Below the pieces are notes generated by a model that ran no database searches, was not told the DNA's origin, and was given only the letters and a program-made list of their open reading frames with translations. The position numbers and the translations under genes are program-made. This document shows positions 47,939-56,911 of a stretch of DNA of 64,000 nt, one piece after another (position 1 is the stretch's first letter; every line of letters begins with the position of its first letter). Origin of the DNA: Cognatiluteimonas telluris (GTDB taxonomy: Bacteria > Pseudomonadota > Gammaproteobacteria > Xanthomonadales > Xanthomonadaceae); assembly GCF_011320095.1 (NCBI RefSeq), contig NZ_JAANOY010000001.1, forward strand, positions 1 through 64,000, in the 5' to 3' direction.

Positions 47939-48255
47939 GCCTTCTGCATCTCCGTGATCATGCGCGCCAGCTCGCCGGATTCGTAAAGCTCAAGGGTGAT
48001 GTCGCAGCCACCGATCAGTTCGCCGTTGATGAACAACTGCGGGAAGGTCGGCCAGTTGGAATAGCGCGGCAGGTTGGCGCGGATCTCCGGCTCCTCCAGC
48101 ACGTTGACCGAATGCAGCCCGGTCGCGCCGGCGGCCTTGAGCGCCTGCACGGTGCGGCTGGAGAACCCGCACATCGGGAACTGCGGGGTGCCTTTCATGA
48201 ACAACACGATCGGGTGGCTCTCGACTTGTTCGCGGATCTGGTCCAGCACTGCCAT
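47935..48255 (-). CDS. grxD: Monothiol glutaredoxin, Grx4 family
   Basis: A 106-residue protein with the CGFS active site (PMCGFSSR), the conserved KGTP, the TVP-like WPTFPQLFINGELIGGCD segment and the glutathione-binding Asp. Grx4 proteins bind [2Fe-2S] clusters with glutathione and deliver iron-sulfur clusters. It is the first gene of a three-gene operon with overlapping SDR and marC, and diverges from sodB across about 200 bp. Confidence 0.96.
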   Translation of the reverse strand: MAVLDQIREQVESHPIVLFMKGTPQFPMCGFSSRTVQALKAAGATGLHSVNVLEEPEIRANLPRYSNWPTFPQLFINGELIGGCDITLELYESGELARMITEMQKA

Positions 48256-48462
48256 CGCACGATCTCCGGCAAGGCCCGCCGCGGCTTGATCGGCCGGTGA
48301 CGGGCAGGGGTTAGAATGAACGCTGCAAGCCCGTCATTGTAAGCCTTTGCCCCAGCGGCGATCGGCTGTTTTCCGCGGTACACGGCCACGGAACGGCTCG
48401 ACGGCGGCGGCGTTTCCAGCCACCGCGCAGCTTGGGGCGCCCCTCCAACAAGGAACCCCACC

Positions 48463-49041
48463 ATGGCCATCGAGCTTCCTCCCCTGCCCTTCGAACGCAC
48501 CGCCCTGGAGCCGCACATCTCCGGCGAAACGATCGACTTCCACTACGGCAAGCACCACAAGGCCTACGTCGACAACCTCAACAAGATGATCGCCGGCACC
48601 GAATTCGAGTCGATGCCGCTGGAGGAGATCATTCGCAAGTCGCAGGGCGCGATGTTCAACAACGCCGCGCAGGTGTGGAACCACACGTTCTACTGGAACT
48701 GCCTCACCGGTTCCGGCGGCGGTGAACCGGCCGGCAAGCTCGGCGAGATGATCACCAAGTCGTTCGGCAGCTTCGCCAGGTTCAAGGAACAGTTCAGCGA
48801 CCTGGCGGTCAAGACCTTCGGCTCCGGCTGGGCCTGGCTGGTGCAGCGCCAGGACGGTTCGCTGGCGCTGGTGAGCACGCCCAACGCGGTCACCCCGCTC
48901 ACCAGCGACGACACCGCACTGCTGACCTGCGACGTGTGGGAGCACGCGTACTACATCGATTACCGCAATGCGCGGCCCAAGTACGTCGAGGGCTTCTGGA
49001 ACCTGGTCAACTGGGACTTCGCGGCGTCGAACCTGCGCTGA
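48463..49041 (+). CDS. sodB: Superoxide dismutase [Fe]
   Basis: A 192-residue enzyme that dismutates superoxide. Metal ligands are visible: His in the [15 protein letters not shown] region and in NHTFYWN, then Asp and His in [12 protein letters not shown]. The [12 protein letters not shown] and GSGWAWLV motifs indicate the iron type. AAGGA lies upstream of the ATG at 48463. A terminator follows the stop. Its neighbour across the divergent promoter region is the Fe-S delivery glutaredoxin. Confidence 0.97.
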   Translation: MAIELPPLPFERTALEPHISGETIDFHYGKHHKAYVDNLNKMIAGTEFESMPLEEIIRKSQGAMFNNAAQVWNHTFYWNCLTGSGGGEPAGKLGEMITKSFGSFARFKEQFSDLAVKTFGSGWAWLVQRQDGSLALVSTPNAVTPLTSDDTALLTCDVWEHAYYIDYRNARPKYVEGFWNLVNWDFAASNLR

Positions 49042-49057
49042 AGGCCTTCGAAGTTGC

Positions 49058-49085
49058 GAAAACGGCCGGGAAACCGGCCGTTTTC
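49058..49085 (+). terminator. Terminator after sodB
   Basis: A perfect 12-bp stem (gaaaacggccgg / ccggccgttttc) with a GAAA loop and flanking T-run (ttttcgttt). It may also serve purK, which ends at 49131 on the other strand. Confidence 0.92.
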
Positions 49086-49130
49086 GTTTGGAACGCGTGG
49101 CGCCCGGCGCGGCGCACCGCGACCCGACGC

Positions 49131-50276
49131 TCAGCCTTCGCGCAGGCGCGCGATCACGGGGGCGACCTGCGCCGGACGATCGAGCGCCGCACCGATGCGG
49201 GACAGCGCTTCGGCCAGCGCCGGCGCCGAATCCTCGCGCAGCGTCGCATGGCCGACCTTGCGGCCGGCGCGCGATGACTTGCCGTAGTCGTGCCAATGGC
49301 CACCCGCTTCGCGAAGCACTGCATCGGGATCGGGCATCGCGCCGATCCAGTTGAGCATGCACGCCGTGCCCACCATGCGGGTATCACCCAGCGGCAGGCC
49401 GAGCACGGCGCGCAGGTGGTTCTGGAACTGGCTGCTCTCGCTGCCTTCGATCGTCCAATGCCCGGAGTTGTGCACGCGCGGGGCAAGTTCGTTGGCCAGC
49501 AACCCGCCTCCCTTGCAGAACAGCTCCAGCGCGAACACGCCGACGTAATCCAGCGCGGTCGCCAGCCGGCGCGCGTAGTCGTAGGCGGTCGCGGCCAGCG
49601 CGGGATCCACGCGCGCCGGCGCCAGGCTTGCCGAGAGGACGCCGTCGACGTGCCAGTTTTCGGTCAGCGGCCAGGCGCGGAATTCGCCGTCGCGGCCGCG
49701 CACGGCGACCACGGACAACTCGCGGTCGAACGGGACGAAGGCTTCCAGGATCAGCCCCACCGTTTCGGCCTGCGGACCGAGCGCAGCCCATGCGGCATCG
49801 GCATCGGAGGCGGCCTTGAGGCGGAACTGGCCCTTGCCGTCGTAGCCCAGCCGCCGCGTCTTCAGGACCGCCGGCGCGCCGATCCCGGCAATGGCCGCAT
49901 CGAGCTCCGCGCGCGAGGCGACCGCGGCGAACGCCGGCACCGGGATGCCGAGTTCGCGGAACAGCGTCTTTTCCGCCAACCGGTCCTGCGCCGTCGCCAG
50001 CGCGCGCGGGCTGGGGAATACCGGCACCCGTGCGCTCAACCACTGCGCCGACTCGGCCGGGACGTTCTCGAAGTCGAAGGTGGCCACGTCGATCCGCGAT
50101 GCGAACTCGGCCAGTGCCGCTTCATCGCGGTAGTCGCCGACCACCATCGGTGCGAACTGCCCGGCGCAGGCGTCGCCGGTCACGTCCATGACCAGGAAGC
50201 GCAGGCCCAGCGGCGCGCCGGAGAGCGCGAGCATGCGGGCCAGCTGCCCGCCACCGAGGATGCCGACCGTGGTCAT
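49131..50276 (-). CDS. purK: N5-carboxyaminoimidazole ribonucleotide synthase
   Basis: A 381-residue ATP-grasp enzyme that carboxylates AIR with bicarbonate in purine synthesis, giving N5-CAIR for PurE. Signatures are the N-terminal GILGGGQLARMLALSGAPLG, the ATP-grasp KTRRLGYDGKGQF and the core ELFCKGGGLLANELAPRVHNSGHWT. The start at 50276 gives the family N-terminus; the longer ORF runs into purE in another frame. It follows purE by 40 bp. Confidence 0.96.
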   Translation of the reverse strand: MTTVGILGGGQLARMLALSGAPLGLRFLVMDVTGDACAGQFAPMVVGDYRDEAALAEFASRIDVATFDFENVPAESAQWLSARVPVFPSPRALATAQDRLAEKTLFRELGIPVPAFAAVASRAELDAAIAGIGAPAVLKTRRLGYDGKGQFRLKAASDADAAWAALGPQAETVGLILEAFVPFDRELSVVAVRGRDGEFRAWPLTENWHVDGVLSASLAPARVDPALAATAYDYARRLATALDYVGVFALELFCKGGGLLANELAPRVHNSGHWTIEGSESSQFQNHLRAVLGLPLGDTRMVGTACMLNWIGAMPDPDAVLREAGGHWHDYGKSSRAGRKVGHATLREDSAPALAEALSRIGAALDRPAQVAPVIARLREG

Positions 50277-50316
50277 GCGCGGGCGCGGGTCGTGCGGCGG
50301 AAGGACGTGCCCGGTG

Positions 50317-50850
50317 TCATTTGCGCGGATCGTCGTTGGCGGCGACATCGGCGGTCTGACGGGCGCGGAAGCCCGCCAGCGCGGCGGCGATGCCGGCATC
50401 GTCGGCGGCCAGCATCGCGGCGGCGAAGATCGCCGCATTGCTGGCGCCTGCATTGCCGATGGCGAAGGTCGCCACCGGGATCCCGGCCGGCATCTGCACG
50501 ATCGACAGCAGCGAATCCATGCCGTTGAGCGACTTCGACTGCACCGGCACGCCGAGCACGGGGACCATCGTCTTGGCCGCCAGCATGCCCGGCAGGTGCG
50601 CCGCGCCGCCGGCACCGGCGATGATCGCGCGCAGGCCGCGCGCCTGCGCCGACGCGGCATAGTCGAAGAGCACGTCGGGCGTGCGGTGCGCAGACACCAC
50701 CCGGACTTCGTACGCCACGCCGAGCGTGTCCAGCATCGCGGCGGCGTGCTGCATCGTCTCCCAGTCCGAGCGCGAACCCATCACCACGCCCACGCGCGGC
50801 GTGATGCCGGCGTTGCCGTCCTGCGCGGTGCGTGTCGAGTTGGCAGCCAT
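50317..50850 (-). CDS. purE: N5-carboxyaminoimidazole ribonucleotide mutase
   Basis: A 177-residue class I PurE that converts N5-CAIR to CAIR. The family signatures are [13 protein letters not shown] near the N-terminus, [26 protein letters not shown] and [15 protein letters not shown]. The ATG at 50850 has GGGGA in front of it; an upstream start (50868) is possible. It is divergent from the Trm112-like gene over about 65 bp. Confidence 0.96.
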   Translation of the reverse strand: MAANSTRTAQDGNAGITPRVGVVMGSRSDWETMQHAAAMLDTLGVAYEVRVVSAHRTPDVLFDYAASAQARGLRAIIAGAGGAAHLPGMLAAKTMVPVLGVPVQSKSLNGMDSLLSIVQMPAGIPVATFAIGNAGASNAAIFAAAMLAADDAGIAAALAGFRARQTADVAANDDPRK

Positions 50851-50914
50851 GGTCGTCCCCGGTCGCAAACACGTATTCTACCGGCCTGTCGCACGTGTCC
50901 GGTACTGACTCGCC

Positions 50915-51184
50915 ATGGATCGCAAACTGCTCGACATCCTCGCCTGCCCCGCCACGCGCCAGCCGCTGGCGTTGCTGGAGGCGCGCGGGCTGGGCGCGCT
51001 GAACCAGGCGATCGCCGGCGGCACCATCCGCCGCGTCGACGGTGCCGCGCAGACGACGGCGCTGCGCGAGGCCCTGGTGACCCGCGACCGCAAGCTCGCC
51101 TACCGCATCGATGACGGGATCCCGGTGCTGCTGGTCGAGGAAGGCATCGCGCTGGGCCAGGTGCCGGATTTTCCCCCGCCGTGA
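50915..51184 (+). CDS. Trm112 / UPF0434 family protein
   Basis: An 89-residue protein starting MDRKLLDILACPATRQPLALL, with the single LACP-type motif and C-terminal IDDGIPVLLVEEG. Bacterial Trm112-like proteins are thought to act as methyltransferase partners, but the family role here is not known. It overlaps nadC by 4 nt (GTGA). Confidence 0.9.
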   Translation: MDRKLLDILACPATRQPLALLEARGLGALNQAIAGGTIRRVDGAAQTTALREALVTRDRKLAYRIDDGIPVLLVEEGIALGQVPDFPPP

Positions 51185-52059
51185 GCACGTCCGACGACAG
51201 CATCGGCGCGCCGGATCCGGACGCAGTCCGCGAGGATGTGCTGCGCGCGCTGGCCGAGGACATCGGCAGCGGCGACGTCACCGCGGCCCTGCTGCCCGAT
51301 GCGGCGGACGACGCCTACCTGCTGTGCAAGCAGGATGCCGTGGTTTGCGGGCGGCCGTGGTTCGACGCCTGCCATCGCGCGCTGGATCCCGACGTGCGCA
51401 TCGATTGGCGCGTGGCCGAAGGCGACCGGGTCGCCGCCGGGACGGTGCTTGCCACCCTGCGCGGGCGCAGTCGCGCCCTGGTCAGCGCCGAGCGCACGGC
51501 ATTGAACTTCCTGCAGACGCTGTGCGGCACGGCGACCACGACCGTCCGCTACGTGGATGCGGTGCGCGGCACCGGCACCCGCATCCTGGACACCCGCAAG
51601 ACCATCCCCGGACTGCGCATGGCGCAGAAATACGCGGTCCGCACCGGCGGCGGCTGCAACCACCGCATGGGGCTGCACGACGCGGTGATGCTGAAGGAGA
51701 ACCACGTGCGCGCCGCGGGTTCGATCCCGGCGGCGATCCAGGCGGCGCGCGCGATGTGGCCGGCGCTGCCGTTAATCGTCGAGGTCGAGACGCTCGCGCA
51801 GTTGCAACAGGCGCTCGACGCCGGTTGCGACCGGATCCTGATCGACGACTTCGACATCGCGACCCGCCGCGAAGCGGTGCGCATCGCGGCGGCGGCGCCC
51901 CATGCGGGCTCGATCCCGCTGGAAGTCTCCGGCGGCGTCGACCTCGACGGCCTGCGCGCGATCGCGGAGGATGGCGTCGACTACATCTCGGTGGGCGCGC
52001 TGACCAAGCACGTCAGCGCGATCGACCTGTCCATGAAACTGGGTCCTCCACCCGCCTGA
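51181..52059 (+). CDS. nadC: Nicotinate-nucleotide pyrophosphorylase (carboxylating)
   Basis: A 292-residue enzyme that converts quinolinate and PRPP to nicotinate mononucleotide in NAD synthesis. Signatures are LAEDIGSGDVTAALL, SAERTALNFLQTLCGTAT, DTRKTIPGLRMAQKYAV and the C-terminal EVSGGVDLDGLRAIAEDGVD. It starts at GTG 51181 within the stop of the Trm112-like gene, so the two are translationally coupled. No nadA or nadB is present in the window. Confidence 0.96.
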   Translation: MSTSDDSIGAPDPDAVREDVLRALAEDIGSGDVTAALLPDAADDAYLLCKQDAVVCGRPWFDACHRALDPDVRIDWRVAEGDRVAAGTVLATLRGRSRALVSAERTALNFLQTLCGTATTTVRYVDAVRGTGTRILDTRKTIPGLRMAQKYAVRTGGGCNHRMGLHDAVMLKENHVRAAGSIPAAIQAARAMWPALPLIVEVETLAQLQQALDAGCDRILIDDFDIATRREAVRIAAAAPHAGSIPLEVSGGVDLDGLRAIAEDGVDYISVGALTKHVSAIDLSMKLGPPPA

Positions 52060-52148
52060 GCGTCGGTGGCTGGAGGGTCATCCCGCGGCGGCTTGCCTGG
52101 TGCCCGGACGCGAACGCTCCGTGGCCCGGAACCGCCCATCACGCCGCC

Positions 52149-52931
52149 TCAGCGCAGCAGCGCCACCAGCCAGATCGCCACCAGCCCGGCACCGGCCACG
52201 CTCACCCACAGCCAGGGCGACAGGCTGCGGCGCTTGGCGACGGTGGGCGCGATGGCTGGCGTCGGCGACTCCTGCTGCGTCGGCGCGGTCAGACGGAACC
52301 GCAGGGTGTCAAAGCCGATCTCGTCGCCCGGCCGCGCCAGGTCGCGCTGCACGCGCTTGCCATTGATGAAGCTGCCGTTGGTCGAGCCGAGGTCTTCGAC
52401 CTGCACGCCATCGTCGGTGGGCACCAGCCGCGCGTGCTGGCGGGACAGGCCGGACTCGTCCAGCCGCAGCGCGCATTCGGGCGCGCGGCCGACGACGGTG
52501 GGGCCGACCAGCGGATAGCTGCGGCCGAACCCCTGGCCGGAAACGCCCCGCAGGACGAATTTCGGCAGCACCGGGCGGACCGCGGTGGCGCCGGGATCGT
52601 CGTTGGCAGGGGTCGGGAAATGGGCCACGCCGCGCGTGAGTGGCGACGCCGCTTCGATCGACGCCAGCCGCGCGAGCACGTGGTCGAAGGCGACGCTGTC
52701 GTCCGGGCGCAGCGCGATCAGGCCGTCAACCGCGCGGCCGTTGACGCTCACCGTGGTGCCGGTGGGCACGTGCAGGGTCACGCCGTGCGCGGTGACGTGC
52801 AGCTCGCAGTGCTGCGGCAGCACGCCCGGGCGGTCGATGACGATGTTGGCGTGCGGATCGGAGCCGACGCGGTTGACGCCCGGGCCAAGCAGGACCTGCG
52901 GGTGTTCACCACCTGGGAAGACGAGTTTCAT
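52149..52931 (-). CDS. Membrane-anchored protein with two FHA domains
   Basis: A 260-residue protein. The N-terminal half (1-90) has a divergent FHA-like fold (VNRVGSDPHANIVIDRPG, LPQHCELHV). The second FHA domain (about 120-210) is canonical: VVGRAPECALRL, SGLSRQHARLV, LGSTNGSFINGKRV. A C-terminal transmembrane helix (LWVSVAGAGLVAIWLVALL) anchors the protein, with the FHA domains in the cytoplasm. It should read Ser/Thr phosphorylation, possibly by the TPR kinase at 4848, though it is far from that locus. The start at 52931 was preferred to the longer ORF. Confidence 0.88.
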   Translation of the reverse strand: MKLVFPGGEHPQVLLGPGVNRVGSDPHANIVIDRPGVLPQHCELHVTAHGVTLHVPTGTTVSVNGRAVDGLIALRPDDSVAFDHVLARLASIEAASPLTRGVAHFPTPANDDPGATAVRPVLPKFVLRGVSGQGFGRSYPLVGPTVVGRAPECALRLDESGLSRQHARLVPTDDGVQVEDLGSTNGSFINGKRVQRDLARPGDEIGFDTLRFRLTAPTQQESPTPAIAPTVAKRRSLSPWLWVSVAGAGLVAIWLVALLR

Positions 52932-53032
52932 GCGGCAAGCTCGACAGGAGACGGGCGGAGGGTGTGGGCGCGGATGTGAAGATCGTGGCAAGTTTACTTG
53001 CCGTCAAGCCGCGGCGCCCGCACCTACCTTCC

Positions 53033-53389
53033 ATGCCGACCATGTTGCTGCTGATGATCCTGCTGGCGCTGGGCTTTGCCCTGTGGAGTGCCTCGCGTGC
53101 CGCCGCCGAACGCGCCGACCAGGTGGGCCGGGATGCCTGCCGGGCAGCCGGCGTGCAATGGCTGGACGAAACCGTGCACGCCAACGGCCTGCGCCTGTGC
53201 CGGGATGACGATGGGCGGCTGGGCTTCGAGCGGACGTTCCGCTTCGAGTACTCGGAAGACGGCCGCGACCGCCATATCGGCCGCCTGGTGCTGCGCGGGG
53301 ACCGGCTGGTGGGATTCAGCGGGCCGGTGCGGGCGACCCCGACGGTGTCTTTCGAGCGCCGTCACGACCTGGATGGCAGCGATTCGTAG
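53033..53389 (+). CDS. DUF3301-like single-pass membrane protein
   Basis: A 118-residue protein with an N-terminal membrane helix (LLLMILLALGFALWSASRAAA) and a short domain with DACRAAGVQWLDETVHANGL, RTFRFEYSEDG and GRLVLRGDRLVGFSGPV, characteristic of DUF3301. It has no assigned function. It is divergent from the FHA gene. Its stop codon TAG lies inside the first bases of the dispersed repeat at 53386-53462, so the gene may have been trimmed by insertion of the repeat (inference). Confidence 0.8.
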   Translation: MPTMLLLMILLALGFALWSASRAAAERADQVGRDACRAAGVQWLDETVHANGLRLCRDDDGRLGFERTFRFEYSEDGRDRHIGRLVLRGDRLVGFSGPVRATPTVSFERRHDLDGSDS

Positions 53390-53462
53390 GAGCGGCTTCA
53401 GCCGCGAGCGTTTGGGGCGCTCGGGGGTGCAGGAAACAGCTCGCGGCTGAAGCCGCTCCTAC
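53386..53462. repeat. Dispersed inverted repeat of the GTAGGAGCGGCTTCAGCCGCG type
   Basis: Arms of about 23 bp (gtaggagcggcttcagccgc and its complement ending ggctgaagccgctcctac) enclose a 30-bp variable centre. The same element occurs at 60400-60493. Such elements are widespread in Xanthomonadaceae intergenic regions. Confidence 0.88.
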
Positions 53463-53497
53463 CGGGGGCCGTGGCCCATGCGGCAGCGACGTCGGGG

Positions 53498-53932
53498 TTA
53501 TTTGACGATCCGCAGGTGGCCGCCACGCTTGGGCGGCGCGGGCTCGTCGCCGTCGGGACCGGAGGGCGGCATCGGCGGCTCGTCGCCGGCGTCGGTCGGC
53601 CCGGTGTCCTCGGGCAGGGCCATGCCCTGGCCGGTTTCGCGGGCGTAGATCGCCAGCACCGCCGAGATCGGCACGCTCACCGGATGGCTCACGCCGCCGA
53701 AGCGCGCGGTGAAGCGCACGGCGTCGTTGTCCAGTTCCAGCGTGGCCACCGCCCGGGCGGCGATGTTGAGCACGACCTTGCCGTCGCGGATCGTGTGCGG
53801 AGGCACCTGCACGCCGGGCTGGCCGGCATCGACCAGCAGGTGCGGCGTCATTTCGTTGTCCGAAATCCATTCGTACAGCGCCCGCAGCAGGTACGGGCGG
53901 TGGCTGGACATGCTGGGGACGTCATCGGTCAT
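53498..53932 (-). CDS. sspB: Stringent starvation protein B, ClpXP adaptor
   Basis: A 144-residue protein with the SspB core (PYLLRALYEWISDNEMTPHLLVD, then VVLNIAARAV, then ARFGGVSHPVSVPISAVLAIYARE) and a charged tail. It ends with HLRIVK, resembling the ClpX-binding tail at the end of E. coli SspB. It delivers ssrA-tagged proteins to ClpXP. It follows sspA, from which a strong terminator separates it. Confidence 0.93.
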   Translation of the reverse strand: MTDDVPSMSSHRPYLLRALYEWISDNEMTPHLLVDAGQPGVQVPPHTIRDGKVVLNIAARAVATLELDNDAVRFTARFGGVSHPVSVPISAVLAIYARETGQGMALPEDTGPTDAGDEPPMPPSGPDGDEPAPPKRGGHLRIVK

Positions 53933-54010
53933 GCGGGGGATTTTAAGGGACGCCGGGGCCAGCGTCGGAAAACGGGTACCGATCCGGGTGCTGGATCACG
54001 GCCAGGCAAG

Positions 54011-54034
54011 AAAAAAGGCCCGCCAAGGCGGGCC
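54011..54034 (-). terminator. Terminator between sspA and sspB
   Basis: On the minus strand an 8-bp GC stem (ggcccgcc / ggcgggcc) is followed by TTTTTTCTTG. It lies directly after sspA, so sspB, 79 bp further on, probably has its own promoter or depends on read-through. Confidence 0.9.
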
Positions 54035-54066
54035 TGCAGAGCCAGGCGAGCCGGGCTGCCGCGGCC

Positions 54067-54705
54067 TCAGGCCGGGACTTCGCGCAGGTTCTTTTCCTGC
54101 GGGGTCAGGCTGCGGGTGAACCCGGGATTGCGGAAGATCCGGTTGCCGTAATCCTCGATCGCCTTGCCGTCCTTCGGCAGCCCGACACCCAGCGAATCCA
54201 GACGCCAGATGATCGGTGCCATCGCGCAGTCGGCCAGGCTCATCTCCGGATTGAGGAAGAACTTGCTGGCCTTGAACAGCGGCACCGCCGCGATCAGCAG
54301 TTCCTTCAGGCGCTTGCGTCCGGCTTCGGCCTGCTGCTTGTTGCCCAGCTGGATCGCCTGCACCTGCGGCACCCAGTCGTGCTCGATGCGCAGCATCGCC
54401 AGCCGCAGGCGCGCGCGCGAAAGCGGGTCGACCGGCATCAGCGGCGGATGCGGATAGCGTTCGTCGAGGTATTCGCTGACCACCGAGGCGGCGTACAGCA
54501 CCAGCTCGCGCTCGACCAGGGTCGGCACCGAGTGGTAGGGGTTGAGGTCGATGAGATCTTCGGGCGGGTTCTGCGGATCGACCGGGATCAGGTCGTAGGT
54601 GACGCCCTTGGCGGCCAGCACCAGGCGCACGCGGTGGCACAACACGTCGTCGACGGAAGAGAACAGGGTCAGGGCGTTACGCATGCGCGGACTCGTAGCC
54701 ATCAT
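54067..54705 (-). CDS. sspA: Stringent starvation protein A (glutathione S-transferase fold)
   Basis: A 212-residue GST-like transcription factor. The N-terminal thioredoxin-like domain (NALTLFSSVDDVLCHRVRLVLAAKGV, then VDPQNPPEDLIDLNPYHSVPTLVE) and the helical C-terminal domain with MSLADCAMAPIIWRL are typical of SspA, which binds RNA polymerase. AGGAG lies 6 nt before the ATG at 54705, so the longer ORF is not used. It follows the cytochrome bc1 genes, an arrangement known in many beta- and gammaproteobacteria. Confidence 0.93.
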   Translation of the reverse strand: MMATSPRMRNALTLFSSVDDVLCHRVRLVLAAKGVTYDLIPVDPQNPPEDLIDLNPYHSVPTLVERELVLYAASVVSEYLDERYPHPPLMPVDPLSRARLRLAMLRIEHDWVPQVQAIQLGNKQQAEAGRKRLKELLIAAVPLFKASKFFLNPEMSLADCAMAPIIWRLDSLGVGLPKDGKAIEDYGNRIFRNPGFTRSLTPQEKNLREVPA

Positions 54706-54870
54706 CGGCATCTCCTGCGATTGGAATCCGCCAATCGCATCGACGCCGCCTGCCCCTTGCAGACGGTCGCCACGGTTTCCCCGGCACCCTCGCCCATCCC
54801 CGGAAGCGCAAGAGGCGCGCTTCCCCCGGTTGCGCTGCATTGAACACGCGACCGGATGGCGAGGCTGGTG

Positions 54871-55644
54871 CTAGTGCACGTCGCGCCAGTAATCCTTTTT
54901 CAGCAACCAGGCGAGGAACGTGAAGAACGCCAGGAACAGGATCACCCACACGCCCATGGTCTGGCGCTTGAGGGCGACCGGCTCACCGGCGTACTCGAGG
55001 AAAGCGGTGATGTCGCGCGCGGTCTGGTCGAACTGCGCGGCGTCCTGGCTGCCCGGCTGCGCGAGCACCAGCTTTTCGACCGGACGTTCGCCACTGGCGT
55101 CGGCCTTGCCGTATTCGGCGTGCTGCAGGCCCTGCAGCTGCCACAGCGGATTGGGCATCGACGCGTTCGGGAAGACCGTGTTGTTCCAGCCCACCGGACG
55201 CGTCTCGTCCAGGTAGAAGGACTTCAGGTAGTTGTAGATCCAGTCGCTGCCGCGCACGCGGGCGATCAGGCTCAGGTCCGGCGGCATCTTGCCGAAGAAC
55301 TGCTTGCCTTCATCCTCGCTGAGGGCGACCTGGATGTGCTCGCCGAACTTGGCGCCGGTGAAGTTGAGGTTGTCCTGCACCTGCTCCTCGGTCAGCCCGA
55401 GGTCGTCGGCCATGCGCGAGTAGCGCAGGTATTTCAGCGAGTGGCAGCCCGAGCAGTAGTTCATGAACAACGCCGCGCCGCGCTGCAGCGATGCGGTGTC
55501 GGACAGGTCGGTGCCGGCGTGCGGCAGGTCGCCGCCCTCCGCCGCGAACACCGGCGAGGCCAGCAGCAGGCCACCGACCAGGGTGCCGGTCGCGAACAGG
55601 CGGGCAAACGTCGAAAGGATCTTGGGCATGGCGGACTTAGTCAT
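54871..55644 (-). CDS. petC: Cytochrome bc1 complex, cytochrome c1
   Basis: A 257-residue haem c protein with a signal peptide, the CSGCH haem-binding motif (near residue 64), the axial-ligand Met region (PLWQLQGLQ and MPPDLSLIARVRG) and a C-terminal membrane anchor (MGVWVILFLAFFTFLAWLLK). It passes electrons from the Rieske centre to cytochrome c. It starts inside the last 8 nt of petB (ATG at 55644), with GGTGA in front. It is the third gene of petABC. Confidence 0.96.
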   Translation of the reverse strand: MTKSAMPKILSTFARLFATGTLVGGLLLASPVFAAEGGDLPHAGTDLSDTASLQRGAALFMNYCSGCHSLKYLRYSRMADDLGLTEEQVQDNLNFTGAKFGEHIQVALSEDEGKQFFGKMPPDLSLIARVRGSDWIYNYLKSFYLDETRPVGWNNTVFPNASMPNPLWQLQGLQHAEYGKADASGERPVEKLVLAQPGSQDAAQFDQTARDITAFLEYAGEPVALKRQTMGVWVILFLAFFTFLAWLLKKDYWRDVH

Positions 55645-56908
55645 GCGTCGTCACCCGTTCCGGCATCGGCCTGGTCTTGTCGAACCGGGTCCACAGCGGC
55701 ATGGTGATGAAGAACGCGAAGTAGAGGAAGGTCAGCAGGCGGCCGATGATGACTTCGGACGGATCCGTGCCCGGGCCGGAGCCGATCTTGCCCAGCCACA
55801 GGAAGCAGAACGCCAGCATCCCCAGCATCGCCCACGACAGCTTGCCGCGGTAGCGATACGACTTGACCGGGCTCTTGTCCAGCCACGGCACCAGGAACAG
55901 CATCACGATCGCGCCGAACATCACCAGCACGCCCCACAGCTTGATCGCGAAGAACGACGGAATCACCCGCAGCATCGCGTAGTACGGGGTGAAGTACCAC
56001 ACCGGCTTGATGTGCTCCGGCGTCACCAGGCGATTGGCCTCGGTGAAGTTGTCGTGCTCCAGGAACATGCCGCCGAAGGTGGGCGCGAAGAAGATGATGA
56101 ACGCCGCCAGCAGCAGGAAGAAGCCGACGCCGACCAGGTCCTTGACCGTGTAGTACGGATGGAACGGGATCGCGTCCGCCGGCGCCGTCGGCGACCAGCG
56201 GTTGCCCTTCGGGCCCTTCTTGACGTCGATGCCGTCGGGGTTGTTCGACCCGACCTCATGCAGCGCGCCCAGGTGCAGCACCACCAGCAACAGCAGCACC
56301 AGCGGCAGCGCGATCACGTGCAGCGCGAAGAAGCGGTTGAGGGTGGCGTCGCTGGGCAGGTAGTCGCCCATGATCCATTCGGTCAGGCCCTGGCCGATGA
56401 CCGGGATCGCGCCGAACAGCGAGATGATCACCTTCGCGCCCCAGAACGACATCTGGCCCCAGGGCAGCACGTAGCCCATGAAGGCTTCGGCCATCAGCAC
56501 GAGGTAGATCACCATGCCCAGCAGCCACACCAGCTCGCGCGGCTTCTGGTAGGAGCCGTACAGCAGCCCGCGGAACATGTGCAGGTACACGACGATGAAG
56601 AACAGCGAGGCGCCGGTCGTGTGCATGTAGCGGATCAGCCAGCCCCACTCCACGTCGCGCATGATGTATTCGATCGACGAGAACGCATCGGCCGCGCTGG
56701 GCTTGAAATGCATCGTCAGGAAGATGCCGGTGACGATCTGGTTGACCAGCACCAGCAGCGCGAGCGAACCGAAGTAGTACCAGACGTTGAAATTCTTCGG
56801 CGCGTAGTACTCGGTCATGTGCTTGCGGTACGCCGGCATCATGCCGGGCGCGCGCGCGTTGACCCAGTCCATCACGTCCGTGGCGGTGCGCGTGAGGATA
56901 TTCGCCAT
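55637..56908 (-). CDS. petB: Cytochrome bc1 complex, cytochrome b
   Basis: A 423-residue membrane protein with eight or more hydrophobic segments and the haem-ligand pattern (RYMHTTGASLFFIVVYLHMFRG with His pairs, then NRFFALHVIALPLVLLLLVVLHL). The Qo-site PEWY-like motif is at TPEHIKPVWYFTPYYAML. It oxidises ubiquinol and drives the Q cycle. It lies between petA (3 bp) and petC (8-nt overlap). Confidence 0.97.
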   Translation of the reverse strand: MANILTRTATDVMDWVNARAPGMMPAYRKHMTEYYAPKNFNVWYYFGSLALLVLVNQIVTGIFLTMHFKPSAADAFSSIEYIMRDVEWGWLIRYMHTTGASLFFIVVYLHMFRGLLYGSYQKPRELVWLLGMVIYLVLMAEAFMGYVLPWGQMSFWGAKVIISLFGAIPVIGQGLTEWIMGDYLPSDATLNRFFALHVIALPLVLLLLVVLHLGALHEVGSNNPDGIDVKKGPKGNRWSPTAPADAIPFHPYYTVKDLVGVGFFLLLAAFIIFFAPTFGGMFLEHDNFTEANRLVTPEHIKPVWYFTPYYAMLRVIPSFFAIKLWGVLVMFGAIVMLFLVPWLDKSPVKSYRYRGKLSWAMLGMLAFCFLWLGKIGSGPGTDPSEVIIGRLLTFLYFAFFITMPLWTRFDKTRPMPERVTTHD

Positions 56909-56911
56909 GGC

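Noticed and set aside
50277-50660. An Arg-rich extension of purK
   Set aside because: It lies in another frame of purE and is absent from the PurK family.
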